From: Myroides phaeus
GTDB taxonomy: Bacteria; Bacteroidota; Bacteroidia; Flavobacteriales; Flavobacteriaceae
DNA: 64,000 nucleotides
Assembly: GCF_900099675.1 (NCBI RefSeq)
Contig: NZ_FNDQ01000012.1
Coordinates: 1 to 64,000 of the forward strand
Reading direction: 5' to 3'
The notes under the pieces are model-generated. The model was not told where the DNA came from. It saw nothing but the letters and a program-made list of their open reading frames with translations, and did not search any database. A program made the translations under genes and the position numbers. Below, piece by piece: positions 25,192-34,443 of the stretch (the stretch's first letter is position 1; every line of letters begins with the position of its first letter).

Positions 25192-26514
25192 ATGTCACAA
25201 GAAATCTTAATTGGTCTATTAGCAATATTAATTATTGTAGCCTTTTTTATTGGAAAATCAGGAAAAAAAGATGGTTCTACTAATGAGTCAACGATTAAAC
25301 TACAAGCCGAAAATGACTTTCAAAACAAGCAAATTCACCAACTTCGAGAAGAGAAGGAAAGTTTGGAAGATAGCAATGAAATCTTACGACAAGACAACCA
25401 AGAATTAATTGCCCGTATTAGTATTCGCGAAACGGAATTTGCTAATCTTAAAGAACGTCTTGAACAACAGCAACAAGAAACCCAAGCGTTGCAAGAAAAG
25501 TTTACAATTGAATTTGAAAACTTAGCTAACAAGATCTTAGAAGAAAAAAGTGAAAAGTTTACCAAACAAAACAAATTGAACTTAGAAACAATTCTTACTC
25601 CTTTGCAAGAAAAAATACTTCACTTTGAACAAAAGGTAGAGCAAACACACAAAGAGAGCATTGACCACCACGCGGCATTGCGCCAACAAATCTTTGGTTT
25701 ACAACAAACCAATATGAAGATGAGTGAGGAAACGCTAAACCTGACAAAAGCACTAAAAGGAGATAATAAAATGCAAGGGAATTGGGGAGAAATGATTCTT
25801 GAAAGTGTTTTAGAAAAATCTGGTTTAGAAAAAGGCCGCGAATATGAAACACAACAAAGTTATACGACTGAAAATGGAAACAAACTTCAACCAGATGTTG
25901 TTATCTATTTACCAGACCAACGCCATATGGTTATTGACTCTAAAGTATCTTTAGTTGCTTATGAACAATATGTAAATACAACAGATGTAGATGAACAAAG
26001 ACGTTATTTACAAGAACACCTAATATCTATCAAACGCCACATAGATGGTCTATCTGAAAAGAATTACTTTGAATTGTACAAAGGGACAAGTCCTGATTTT
26101 GTCTTATTGTTTATTCCGATTGAAACAGCTTTCTCAACTGCTATTAATGCAGACAATAGTTTATACACAAAAGCATTTGAGAAAAATATTGTTATTGTAA
26201 CCCCTTCAACGTTGTTAGCTACTCTTAGGACTATTGAATCTATGTGGACACAGCGTAAACAACAAGAAAACGCGTATGAAATAGCAAGACAAGCTGGTTT
26301 ATTATATGATAAATTTGTTGGTCTAATTACTGATTTAACAAAAGTTGGTAAAAAAATTGATGAGACTAAAAACGAATACGAAAGTGCTTTTAATAAATTA
26401 AGTGAAGGAAAAGGGAATCTAATTACTTCTGTACAAAAATTAAAAGATATGGGCGCTAAAGCAAAGAAGAGTTTAGAAAATAATTTACTTGACAAATCGG
26501 AAAATAACTCCTAA
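25192..26514 (+). CDS. rmuC: DNA recombination protein RmuC
   Basis: RmuC limits recombination at inverted repeats in E. coli; a nuclease-related fold has been proposed. The 440-residue protein has an N-terminal membrane anchor (about 4-22), then a long Glu/Gln/Lys-rich coiled coil (about 35-180), then the RmuC domain. That domain has the marks GNWGEMILESVLEKSGL, QPDVVIYLPDQRHMVIDSKV and FIPIETAFSTA. The C-terminal helix region is again charged. The gene has its own -7 element, and mgtE follows 138 bases later under another one. Confidence 0.95.
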   Translation: MSQEILIGLLAILIIVAFFIGKSGKKDGSTNESTIKLQAENDFQNKQIHQLREEKESLEDSNEILRQDNQELIARISIRETEFANLKERLEQQQQETQALQEKFTIEFENLANKILEEKSEKFTKQNKLNLETILTPLQEKILHFEQKVEQTHKESIDHHAALRQQIFGLQQTNMKMSEETLNLTKALKGDNKMQGNWGEMILESVLEKSGLEKGREYETQQSYTTENGNKLQPDVVIYLPDQRHMVIDSKVSLVAYEQYVNTTDVDEQRRYLQEHLISIKRHIDGLSEKNYFELYKGTSPDFVLLFIPIETAFSTAINADNSLYTKAFEKNIVIVTPSTLLATLRTIESMWTQRKQQENAYEIARQAGLLYDKFVGLITDLTKVGKKIDETKNEYESAFNKLSEGKGNLITSVQKLKDMGAKAKKSLENNLLDKSENNS

Positions 26515-26594
26515 TTTTTCTCTGTTTTATCAACTTTTGTATTTGTTTTTAATATAAAAATCAATAGAAATTTTAAAATATGCATTCTAAAGCT

Positions 26595-26602
26595 TATTTT
26601 TG
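26595..26602 (+). promoter_or_regulatory. -7 element of mgtE
   Basis: TATTTTTG matches TAnnTTTG, 50 bases before the start codon. The short leader shows no sign of a magnesium riboswitch. Confidence 0.45.
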
Positions 26603-26651
26603 TATTTGTTATTTATCATATCAGTTATAATTACTTTACAAACTTCATCCT

Positions 26652-27965
26652 ATGACTTTTACAGATATGCACCCAGCAGATATTGCTGAAGCTATTTCAG
26701 AAATGAAAAGAAAACAGCGAAACCTTGAATTTTTAAAGCTTTCGCCCGACTTAAAGGTTGAAGTTTTTTCTTTTCTTGACATCAATATACAAGAAGAAAT
26801 TGTACACAGTATGACACAAGAGGATTATGCTGATGTATTAAATAACCTTGAGCCAGATGACCGTACTGAATTATTAGAAAACTTTCCGGATGAGTTAATT
26901 AAGTATTCTATTAACTTATTAAATGATACGGAAAAACAAATAGCTTTAAACCTAATCGGGTACAAAGAAGATAGTATTGCCAGACTGATGACACCTTTGT
27001 ACATTCAAACAAAGGCTAACAGAACGGTAAAACAAGTTCTTCAGCATATCAAGAAATACGGAAAAAAAGCAGAAACATTAAACTACATCTATGTTGTTGA
27101 TGACAACAACAAATTAATTGATGACTTAAAGTTAGGGGAGCTTGTACTTGCAAATGAAGATACTTTAATCTCTGAATTAGTAGATAATACTTTTGTTTCA
27201 ATCACCTCAACTACTCCAATGGAGGAAGCGTTTGATACGTTTGAAAAATACGATCGATCTGCTTTACCAATTATTACCGAAAAAGGAGTATTGGTAGGAA
27301 TTGTAACCTTTGATGATATCTTAGATAAAATTAAAGAACGTGATACTGAAGATATCCAGAAATTCGGGGGGATGGAAGAATTAGATTTATCATATACACA
27401 TACACCCCTATTTGAATTAGTTCGCAAACGTGCTGGTTGGTTAATTATCCTATTCTTAGGAGAAATGTTAACTGCCTCTGCTATGGGGTATTTCGATGAA
27501 GAAATTGAAAAAGCAGTTGTACTTGCTTTATTCGTTCCATTGATTATTTCAAGTGGTGGTAACTCAGGTTCTCAAGCAGCATCACTTGTTATTCGTGCTA
27601 TGGCATTAGGAGAATTAAAATTAAACGACTGGTGGTATGTAATGCGTAAAGAGCTTGCTTCTGGAGTTATGCTTGGAGGACTATTAGGTACAATTGGATT
27701 TATCCGTATTCTAATTTGGCAAGAAGCAGGAATATACGATTATGGAGAACATTGGGTATTCGTAGGGTTGAGTGTATCTGTATCGTTGTTATTCATCGTT
27801 CTTTGGGGAACACTATCAGGCTCGTTAATTCCATTTATACTTAGAAAGTTCGGAATGGACCCTGCAACAGCATCTGCTCCATTCGTAGCTACTTTAGTAG
27901 ACGTTTCTGGATTGATAATCTATTTCTCTATTGCAGCAATGTTCTTAACAGGAAAAATACTTTAA
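26652..27965 (+). CDS. mgtE: Magnesium transporter MgtE
   Basis: MgtE is a homodimeric Mg2+ channel of the inner membrane. The N domain (about 1-120) carries LNNLEPDDRTELLENFPDE-type helical repeats, a CBS-domain pair follows (about 125-245, with MTPLYIQTKANRTVKQVL and DRSALPIITEKGVLVGIVTF at its two ends), and then about five transmembrane helices (265-437). ISSGGNSGSQAASLVIRAMA is the pore signature. In the family, the cytoplasmic domains sense Mg2+ and close the pore. The length of 437 residues is usual for Bacteroidota. It is single and followed by a strong terminator. Confidence 0.96.
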   Translation: MTFTDMHPADIAEAISEMKRKQRNLEFLKLSPDLKVEVFSFLDINIQEEIVHSMTQEDYADVLNNLEPDDRTELLENFPDELIKYSINLLNDTEKQIALNLIGYKEDSIARLMTPLYIQTKANRTVKQVLQHIKKYGKKAETLNYIYVVDDNNKLIDDLKLGELVLANEDTLISELVDNTFVSITSTTPMEEAFDTFEKYDRSALPIITEKGVLVGIVTFDDILDKIKERDTEDIQKFGGMEELDLSYTHTPLFELVRKRAGWLIILFLGEMLTASAMGYFDEEIEKAVVLALFVPLIISSGGNSGSQAASLVIRAMALGELKLNDWWYVMRKELASGVMLGGLLGTIGFIRILIWQEAGIYDYGEHWVFVGLSVSVSLLFIVLWGTLSGSLIPFILRKFGMDPATASAPFVATLVDVSGLIIYFSIAAMFLTGKIL

Positions 27966-27986
27966 AACGACTTAAAATCGATATAA

Positions 27987-28024
27987 CAAAAAAGCTTGAA
28001 GTTTATTCTTCAAGCTTTTTTATT
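27987..28024 (+). terminator. Terminator of mgtE
   Basis: The stem AAAAAAGCTTGAAG/CTTCAAGCTTTTTT is followed by TATTTT, 22 bases past the stop. Confidence 0.92.
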
Positions 28025-28285
28025 TTCTCTTATCACTAATGCGTTTGTAATAGATAAGCATCGCAATCGTCTTTCTTTATTTCGTTGTTCTATAAACTGT
28101 CTTAGATAGAAACTCTTTCTTGTTTTACTCCACAATAAACAGCTTTCGAAACTATGCAAAACTATGCTATATAAGTTATCCTCTATCTAAATACAGGTTT
28201 TAGCAAACTAATCTATTTCAGTTGCCTTGCCTTGTTACTTGTTTACATCAAGTATTGTTGGACTCTAATAATAACCTTCTTAACC
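28025..28285. other. Gene-free stretch
   Basis: No gene, RNA or repeat is recognised. It separates the mgtE terminator from the small lipoprotein gene. Confidence 0.6.
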
Positions 28286-28510
28286 CTACTTTTTGATTAA
28301 TAGAAAATTCTTGTTATCAATCGTATTATAAGTCTGTGGATTTACCGTATCATTATAAACAGTTACACGAGTTGTGTATTCTTCTTTAAAGGTGCTTTCT
28401 TGCTTCATCACAACCACTTTTTTTTGCGAATTCTTAATAACCACTTTCTCTTTGCTCACTGTACAACCAACACAGCCTATAACTACTACAAACAAAAACA
28501 ACTTACTCAT
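28286..28510 (-). CDS. Small predicted lipoprotein
   Basis: The 74-residue product starts MSKLFLFVVVIGCVGCTVSK, a lipoprotein signal peptide with a lipobox-like GCVGC, so the mature protein would be lipid-anchored at the cysteine and sit in the cell envelope. The remaining 58 residues are polar and lysine-rich, with no known motif. A start three codons upstream (28519) is possible, but the shorter one gives a normal signal peptide. No family is recognised. It is 43 bases downstream of the MFS gene on the same strand and may be cotranscribed. Confidence 0.65.
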   Translation of the reverse strand: MSKLFLFVVVIGCVGCTVSKEKVVIKNSQKKVVVMKQESTFKEEYTTRVTVYNDTVNPQTYNTIDNKNFLLIKK

Positions 28511-28553
28511 AATCAACATATTTAATTAATAATCATAAATATACTCAACAATA

Positions 28554-29798
28554 TTATACTTCCTCTCTAAACTTCACTTTTTTCATATTAGGCAAAAAGG
28601 CAGCTATAATTCCAATTAAAGGTAAAAAAGCACAAATGTGGTATATGTGTTCAATAGACGTTTTATCTGCCCACACCCCTAATATAGCTGATCCTAAACC
28701 ACCCATACCGAATGCAAAACCGAAAAACAAACCAGATACCATACCTATCTTCTTAGGCAACAATTCTTGTGCATACACTAAAATAGAAGGAAATGCAGAG
28801 GACATAATTAAACCGATAATAACGATTAATATACCTGTCCAAAACAAATCTACATAAGGCAACAGCAGTGTAAATGGCGCTGCCCCTAATACAGAAAACC
28901 ATATAATATATTTACGCCCTACTCTATCTCCAAAGAAACCTCCGATCAAAGTACCTGCGGCAACGGCAATTAAAAAGTAGAATAAATATACTTGTGCTTG
29001 GACTTCACTTACGCCAAACTTTTCCATCGTAAAAAATTGGAAATAACTTGAAATACTCGCTACATAGAAATACTTTGAAAAAATCAGCAATAACAAGACA
29101 GCTATAGCTGAGTTAACACGAAACTTAGACAGTTCAGGAATGCGAATTACCTTTTTCTTTTTGTGAACCGGATTACTTAAAATTCCCTTATACCAAGTAC
29201 CTATAAAATAATATACAAACTGTGCGACTAAAGCTACAAACACAAACCACAATAAGTGTTGCTGTCCTTTTGGTAATACAATCCACGCTACTAATAGCGG
29301 AGCTAATGCCGTACCTGTATTTCCACCTATCTGAAAAATAGATTGTGCTAAACTTCGCTTTCCACCTGAGGCTACAAAAGATACTCTTGACGATTCTGGA
29401 TGAAAAATAGAAGACCCTATTCCAATCAATACAACGGAACATAGAACAATAGCGTAACTTGGTGCAAAACTCAACAACATCACCCCTAACATTGTGCAAA
29501 TCATTCCATACATTTGAGAATAAGGTTGTGGATGCTTATCTGTATAATTTCCAACTAAGGGTTGTAGTAAAGAGGAAGAAACTTGATAACAAAAAGTAAT
29601 CATACCTATTTGAGCAAAACTCAACTTATAGTTTTCTTTCAACATTGGATATACAGCAGGCACCACTGCTTGTAATAAATCATTACATAAATGTCCAAAG
29701 CTAATGGCCAATAAAATAGGATATACTGTCTTTTGAGCCAGCGATTGTTGTCCTACTTTATCCAACCATTTCTTTTGAAAACCGATAAAATTAATCAT
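28554..29798 (-). CDS. MFS exporter, Fsr (fosmidomycin resistance)-like
   Basis: The 414-residue protein has 12 predicted transmembrane helices of the major facilitator superfamily. The segment GIGSSIFHPESSRVSF (about 126-141) is characteristic of the Fsr branch, and FGDRVGRKYIIW is the conserved loop between helices 8 and 9. Fsr exports fosmidomycin in E. coli; the substrate here is unknown. It is expressed toward the small lipoprotein gene and diverges from meaB. Confidence 0.85.
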   Translation of the reverse strand: MINFIGFQKKWLDKVGQQSLAQKTVYPILLAISFGHLCNDLLQAVVPAVYPMLKENYKLSFAQIGMITFCYQVSSSLLQPLVGNYTDKHPQPYSQMYGMICTMLGVMLLSFAPSYAIVLCSVVLIGIGSSIFHPESSRVSFVASGGKRSLAQSIFQIGGNTGTALAPLLVAWIVLPKGQQHLLWFVFVALVAQFVYYFIGTWYKGILSNPVHKKKKVIRIPELSKFRVNSAIAVLLLLIFSKYFYVASISSYFQFFTMEKFGVSEVQAQVYLFYFLIAVAAGTLIGGFFGDRVGRKYIIWFSVLGAAPFTLLLPYVDLFWTGILIVIIGLIMSSAFPSILVYAQELLPKKIGMVSGLFFGFAFGMGGLGSAILGVWADKTSIEHIYHICAFLPLIGIIAAFLPNMKKVKFREEV

Positions 29799-29926
29799 AT
29801 AAATATAGTTTGTGAGTTCGTAAATATAGCTGTAAAAGCCCTAAAACTTGGTTAAAGTGTATTTTAATTTTTAACTGAGGAGATTTTTACTAATTTTACT
29901 ACTCACACATCAAAAACACTTACTTC

Positions 29927-31024
29927 ATGCATTCGTCTAATTTACAAATGAATAACAAATCGGCATTAAAAGAAAATGAAGGGGTTGAACAACCTCACAT
30001 TACTAATGCTAATGCTATTCAACGTTTTCAACAAAGACGCAAGCAACGTATCAGTACGGAAGAAATTATCAAGCGAATTACCAACCACGATAAAGTGGCT
30101 TTAAGTCAGGGTATCACGCTTATTGAAAGTCTTAATCAAGACCACCATAAACAAGCAGAAGAAATTATTCAAGGTTGTTTGCCTTTTGCAAACAATTCTA
30201 TACGCATTGGTATAACGGGAGTTCCTGGTGTTGGAAAAAGTACGTTTATCGAGTCATTCGGACAATTATTAACAGCAATGGGTAAAAAGGTAGCTGTATT
30301 AGCTATTGACCCAAGTAGTAGTATTACCAAGGGAAGTATTTTGGGAGATAAAACAAGAATGGAAGAACTTGTGAAAGATCCTAATGCTTATATCCGCCCT
30401 TCTGCATCAGGCGATAGCTTAGGTGGGGTAGCTCGTAAAACAAGAGAAAGCATCATATTATGTGAAGCGTGTGGTTTTGACACTATCTTGGTAGAAACAG
30501 TTGGTGTCGGACAAAGTGAAACAGCTGTTCAAAGTATGGTTGACTTCTTTTTGTTGCTTAACTTAGCTGGTGCTGGAGATGAGTTACAAGGAATTAAAAG
30601 AGGGATTATGGAAATGGCTGATGCTGTTGTTATAAACAAAGCTGATGGTGAAAATGTAAAAAGAGCTCACCAAGCTAAGTTAGACTTTAATAGAGCATTG
30701 CACCTATTCCCTAAAAAACCTTCTGATTGGACTCCAAAAGTTACTACTTGTAGTGCTTTACAGAACACAGGAATTCAAGAAATATGGGATATAATTGAAA
30801 AGTATTGTGAATTAACAGCACAAAACAATTACTTCCAAAATCGCAGACAAGAGCAGAATCAATATTGGATGATGGAAACCATTAATGAGAACATCTTAAT
30901 GAATTTCTACAATCACCAAGGTATTAAATCGCTGATTACAGAAAACAAAAAAGCAGTGCAAAACAATGAATTATCACCTTTTGCAGCTGCTCATAAAATC
31001 TTAGAATTCTATTTTAAAGAATAA
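29927..31024 (+). CDS. meaB: Methylmalonyl-CoA mutase-associated GTPase MeaB
   Basis: MeaB is a G3E-type P-loop GTPase that protects and reloads adenosylcobalamin-dependent methylmalonyl-CoA mutase. The P-loop GVPGVGKST, the segment DPSSSITKGSILGDKTRM, the switch region ETVGVGQSE and the base-specificity motif NKAD are all present. The length is 365 residues from 29927; a second Met at 29948 is also possible. The mutase genes are not in the window. It is a B12-linked gene, but it does not lie under the cobalamin riboswitch at 21.3-21.5 kb. It ends 3 bases before the convergent acidic-protein gene, with no terminator between. Confidence 0.95.
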   Translation: MHSSNLQMNNKSALKENEGVEQPHITNANAIQRFQQRRKQRISTEEIIKRITNHDKVALSQGITLIESLNQDHHKQAEEIIQGCLPFANNSIRIGITGVPGVGKSTFIESFGQLLTAMGKKVAVLAIDPSSSITKGSILGDKTRMEELVKDPNAYIRPSASGDSLGGVARKTRESIILCEACGFDTILVETVGVGQSETAVQSMVDFFLLLNLAGAGDELQGIKRGIMEMADAVVINKADGENVKRAHQAKLDFNRALHLFPKKPSDWTPKVTTCSALQNTGIQEIWDIIEKYCELTAQNNYFQNRRQEQNQYWMMETINENILMNFYNHQGIKSLITENKKAVQNNELSPFAAAHKILEFYFKE

Positions 31025-31027
31025 GGA

Positions 31028-31279
31028 TTAGTCTTCTTCTCCTAATTCTTCATCTTCTACATAACGTTCCATTTCTCTCTCGTAAAACTCTCCAGCTTTA
31101 ACGATTAATCCTTCCATTTCAGCTTCTACTTCAGCTTCTTCATTCTCCTCAATAGTTTCTAAAAACTCGATTTCATCTGTATTTAAGTTGATAATGAATC
31201 TTGGAAAATCTAAATGTACAATGAAGATATCATCTGGAAACTCTGTATTATCTGCTAAAACAAATTTAGGTAATTGCAT
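31028..31279 (-). CDS. Small acidic protein of unknown function
   Basis: The 83-residue protein is extremely acidic in its C-terminal half (FLETIEENEEAEVEAEMEGL, then further Glu/Asp) after a short strand-rich start, MQLPKFVLADNTEFPDDIFI. It lacks a signal peptide and cysteines. The family is not recognised, though similar short acidic proteins occur in flavobacteria. It is only 11 bases downstream of the MATE gene on the same strand, so it is almost certainly cotranscribed with it. Confidence 0.75.
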   Translation of the reverse strand: MQLPKFVLADNTEFPDDIFIVHLDFPRFIINLNTDEIEFLETIEENEEAEVEAEMEGLIVKAGEFYEREMERYVEDEELGEED

Positions 31280-31290
31280 ATTATATGATT

Positions 31291-32661
31291 TTAATTATTT
31301 ATTAATTTATTTGATAGTTTGTGGAAGCGAAGATATAAAAATATTGCCGCAGTAGTTAATCCTGCTAATAATCCTATCCATATACCTGGTGCTCCTACAT
31401 CTGTGTATAATCCTAAATAAATTGACACAGGGAACCCTATAATCCAATATGATATAAAGGTAATAATCATTGGTACATTTACATCTTGTAATCCACGCAA
31501 TGCACCAAGTGTCACCACCTGAATACAATCTGATATTTGGAAAATTGCAGCTACTAATAATAATTGTCCTGCTACTCTAATCACTTCGTCATTCAACAAA
31601 GCGTTTACCTCATCTTTGTTATCTAAAAACAACATTGGAATATAGTTGTGAAACAATACAAAACACAGAGCGAATACAGTATAAATGATAATTGCCATTA
31701 ATAAAATAGAACGAGCAACAACTTTTAGCTGCACATAATTTTTAAGTCCTTTCTGGTTTCCAACGCGAATCATTGCTGCTACGCTCAATCCACTTGCAAA
31801 CATAAATGTCATTGAAGACATACTCAACGCAATTTGATTTGCCGCTTGAGCCACTGTACCAATCATTCCTGACAGCCAAACAGCTCCAACGAATAATGCA
31901 ACTTCAAAGAAACTCATCATTCCAGAAGGAATTCCAAGTTTACTTATTCTATTTAGCATATCCTTTTTTAAGTCAGTCAACTGCATCTTAGACATAAATG
32001 GCTTGAACATCTCTTGGCGATTCAAAGCAAAATGCATATACACAATCATCACCAAACGCGAAATAAGTGTACCATACGCTGCCCCTAACATCCCCATTTC
32101 GGGGAAAATCCACACACCATAAATCAAAACGTAGTTACAAACAATATTTGTTACATTGGCAATTATGGTTGCGTACATTGAATTTTTGGTTTGACTTTTA
32201 CCATCGGCAAACTGCTTGTAAGCTTGATACATTACCATTGGGATTAAAGACAATGCCACAATATCTAAAAATGGCTTTGCTAATAAAGTAACATCCTCTG
32301 GTTGCCCCATATGCATTAATAACGGCTTAGAAAAAAAGATTAATAAAAACAATCCAATTCCTAAAGTCGTACACAAAAACAAGCCATTCACAAAAATACT
32401 TCTTCCTGTATCTACGTCATTCTCAGCATCACTATGTGCTACAAGAGGGGTTATAGCAGTAGAAAAACCTACTCCTAAAGAGATGGCAATAAAGACAAAA
32501 CTATTAGCTAACGAAGCAGCTGCTAATTCAGTTGCGCCAATTTTACCAACCATTATATTATCTATTACTCCAACAATTGTATGTCCCAACATGGCTAAAA
32601 TAATTGGATAGGCAAGTCGGATATTATAATTAAACTCTTTAAAGTAAATAGATAAATTCAT
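31291..32661 (-). CDS. MATE family Na+/H+-coupled multidrug exporter
   Basis: The 456-residue protein has 12 hydrophobic helices in the two-lobe MATE arrangement. AYPIILAMLGHTIVGVIDNI (helix 1) and MVGKIGATELAAASLANSF directly after it are typical of the NorM/DinF group. The middle and C-terminal lobes repeat the pattern (AQAANQIALSMSSMTFM; VTLGALRGLQDVNVPM). Such exporters expel cationic drugs by ion antiport; the substrate is not readable. The -7 element lies just 11 bases from the start codon, so the leader should be only a few bases long. Confidence 0.93.
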   Translation of the reverse strand: MNLSIYFKEFNYNIRLAYPIILAMLGHTIVGVIDNIMVGKIGATELAAASLANSFVFIAISLGVGFSTAITPLVAHSDAENDVDTGRSIFVNGLFLCTTLGIGLFLLIFFSKPLLMHMGQPEDVTLLAKPFLDIVALSLIPMVMYQAYKQFADGKSQTKNSMYATIIANVTNIVCNYVLIYGVWIFPEMGMLGAAYGTLISRLVMIVYMHFALNRQEMFKPFMSKMQLTDLKKDMLNRISKLGIPSGMMSFFEVALFVGAVWLSGMIGTVAQAANQIALSMSSMTFMFASGLSVAAMIRVGNQKGLKNYVQLKVVARSILLMAIIIYTVFALCFVLFHNYIPMLFLDNKDEVNALLNDEVIRVAGQLLLVAAIFQISDCIQVVTLGALRGLQDVNVPMIITFISYWIIGFPVSIYLGLYTDVGAPGIWIGLLAGLTTAAIFLYLRFHKLSNKLINN

Positions 32662-32671
32662 CTTTTTTTTG

Positions 32672-32679
32672 CAAATATA
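32672..32679 (-). promoter_or_regulatory. -7 element of the MATE gene
   Basis: TATATTTG on the minus strand matches TAnnTTTG, 10 bases upstream of the start codon. It predicts a nearly leaderless transcript. Confidence 0.5.
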
Positions 32680-32793
32680 CAGAGTTGAGCCCGAAATAAA
32701 ATTTTCACTTCTCTTAATAAATTAAAAATGTTTAGTCAACGGCAAGTTTTTTGTTTATATCATCCACAATAAAACTAATAAAACTCAAAACCT

Positions 32794-33363
32794 ATGTTCG
32801 CATTAAGTAAAAAATTCGCTTTTACTTTACTAACAGGAGCCTTATTTATAGCTTCACCAGCTATGGCTCAACAAAAAACTAAAGCTTATTACCCTAAAGG
32901 ATTCCGCGTTGGTTTCGGAATTAATGGTGGAGTACCGACAGATTCGAAATACGATGCTGCTTTAGGTGTTGATGCAAGATTACAATATGATGTAAGTAAA
33001 AAAACATCATTTACACTTACCTCTGGATATACTCATTTATTTGATGGAGATAACGGAGATTTAGGTTTAGTACCTATAAAAGCAGGTTTCAAACAATTCT
33101 TAAGCAAGAACATTTATGCTATGGGAGAGTTAGGAGCTGCTATTGGTACACATAAAGAAATGGGAAACTCATTCCTATGGTCGCCTTCAATTGGTTTTGC
33201 AAACAAATTCATTGATGTTAGTTTACGTTATGAAAACTACAATGACTATAACACAGACCAAATTGGCGTACGTGTTGCTTATGGTTTTAGCTTAAAGAAT
33301 TACAAAAAGCACAACGAAAAAGCTAAAAATAAGTACAAAAAGAAACAGAAGAAAAATAAATAA
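32794..33363 (+). CDS. Outer-membrane beta-barrel protein
   Basis: The 189-residue product has a signal peptide of about 25 residues (ending TASPAMAQ-like: SPAMAQ). It is followed by alternating hydrophobic and polar strands with aromatic girdles (RVGFGINGGVPT, RLQYDVSKKTSFTLTSGYTH, GFANKFIDVSLRYENYNDY), consistent with an eight-stranded OmpA/OmpW-like barrel. The C-terminus carries a highly basic tail (KKHNEKAKNKYKKKQKKNK) after the last strand, which is unusual for a barrel and would be exposed on the periplasmic side. Function unknown. Confidence 0.75.
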   Translation: MFALSKKFAFTLLTGALFIASPAMAQQKTKAYYPKGFRVGFGINGGVPTDSKYDAALGVDARLQYDVSKKTSFTLTSGYTHLFDGDNGDLGLVPIKAGFKQFLSKNIYAMGELGAAIGTHKEMGNSFLWSPSIGFANKFIDVSLRYENYNDYNTDQIGVRVAYGFSLKNYKKHNEKAKNKYKKKQKKNK

Positions 33364-33401
33364 GCCAGCCAAAAAACACAACAGAAAACAAGCCACAATT
33401 A

Positions 33402-33438
33402 AAAACGCCTACAGCATATTGCTCGTAGGCGTTTTACT
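33402..33438. terminator. Bidirectional terminator between convergent genes
   Basis: The stem AAAACGCCTAC/GTAGGCGTTTT separates the barrel-protein stop (33363, +) from the PPK2 stop (33469, -). Confidence 0.85.
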
Positions 33439-33468
33439 TTTTATATTTTATGCTGTAGAAAAGGTCAA

Positions 33469-34371
33469 TCATTCTTCTTCATTCCCTTTTGTTTGTACAT
33501 CCCCCTCTAACAACATTTTCTTATACCTTTCTAAATCACCTTTTATATCTTCAGAAACCTCTGGTATTTTCACATCTGTAAACTCACTAAATATTTCATC
33601 TAATATCTTTGCAAAAATATACCTACAAACTGCTTTGTCATCTGCTGGGATAACATACCACGGACATTCTTCTGTTGATGTTGCGTTTATTGCTTCTTCA
33701 TAATATTGTTGATATAAATCCCAATATTCCCTTTCCTTTACATCTTCAGGCGCAAACTTCCAATTGTGCTTCCCTTGGTCTAATCTCCTTAAAATTCTCT
33801 TCTTCTGTTCATCTTTACTCAAGTGTAGAAATATCTTAATAACCACTATCCCATTGTTTTGAATATGTTTCTCAAAGTTCTTAATCTCATCTAACCTATT
33901 TTCCCAAAACTCCTCTGTAATATCTTCTTCTTTTGTTATGTGTGGTAAGCGTTCATTTAAAACAATCTGTGGGTGAACTCTTGAAACAAGTACGTTTTCA
34001 TAATGTGTACGATTAAATACTGTAAACTTTCCTTTCTCCGGTAAAGCTACATAATGACGCCATAAATAATCGTGTTCTAACTCATAAGAAGTCGGCTTCT
34101 TAAAACTCTGAACAACTACTCCCCTTGCGTTAAAAGAGCGAAACACCTCTCTAATCAAACTATCTTTCCCTGCTGTATCCATTCCTTGTAAGCAAATCAA
34201 AACGCTGTATTTATTGTGTGCATACATCACATCTTGAAACTTACTTAGTTTTCTACTCAATCCTTCTAACTTGCGAATAGCCTTCTTTGAAGTAATATCT
34301 ATATCGGGTTTCGTTGATAATTTTTCCAACTCAATTGGATTGTCTATCCTATAATTTTCTCTTACCTTCAT
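33469..34371 (-). CDS. Polyphosphate kinase 2 family nucleotide phosphotransferase
   Basis: PPK2 enzymes transfer phosphate between polyphosphate and nucleotides. The 300-residue protein has the Walker A loop GMDTAGKDS (63-71), a Walker B-like VFNRTHYENVLVSRVHP (about 118-134), and a lid region with KKRILRRLDQGKHNWKF. The one-domain size and sequence resemble the class of PPK2 that phosphorylates AMP or ADP from polyphosphate. The exact preference is inferred. No ppk1 or ppx gene is adjacent. It diverges from the DUF6929-like gene. Confidence 0.92.
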   Translation of the reverse strand: MKVRENYRIDNPIELEKLSTKPDIDITSKKAIRKLEGLSRKLSKFQDVMYAHNKYSVLICLQGMDTAGKDSLIREVFRSFNARGVVVQSFKKPTSYELEHDYLWRHYVALPEKGKFTVFNRTHYENVLVSRVHPQIVLNERLPHITKEEDITEEFWENRLDEIKNFEKHIQNNGIVVIKIFLHLSKDEQKKRILRRLDQGKHNWKFAPEDVKEREYWDLYQQYYEEAINATSTEECPWYVIPADDKAVCRYIFAKILDEIFSEFTDVKIPEVSEDIKGDLERYKKMLLEGDVQTKGNEEE

Positions 34372-34443
34372 AACGTACTTTTTGTAAAGTATAATTTACT
34401 ACTTTTTATTAGTTAAACGAATTATATTCAAATATTTATTTCA

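Noticed and set aside
26603..26651. Magnesium riboswitch ahead of mgtE
   Set aside because: The leader after the -7 element is only about 50 bases and has no matching structure.
33403..33703. Minor antisense reading frames inside PPK2 and many other genes
   Set aside because: They are shadows of strong coding sequences on the other strand, with no family resemblance or promoter.
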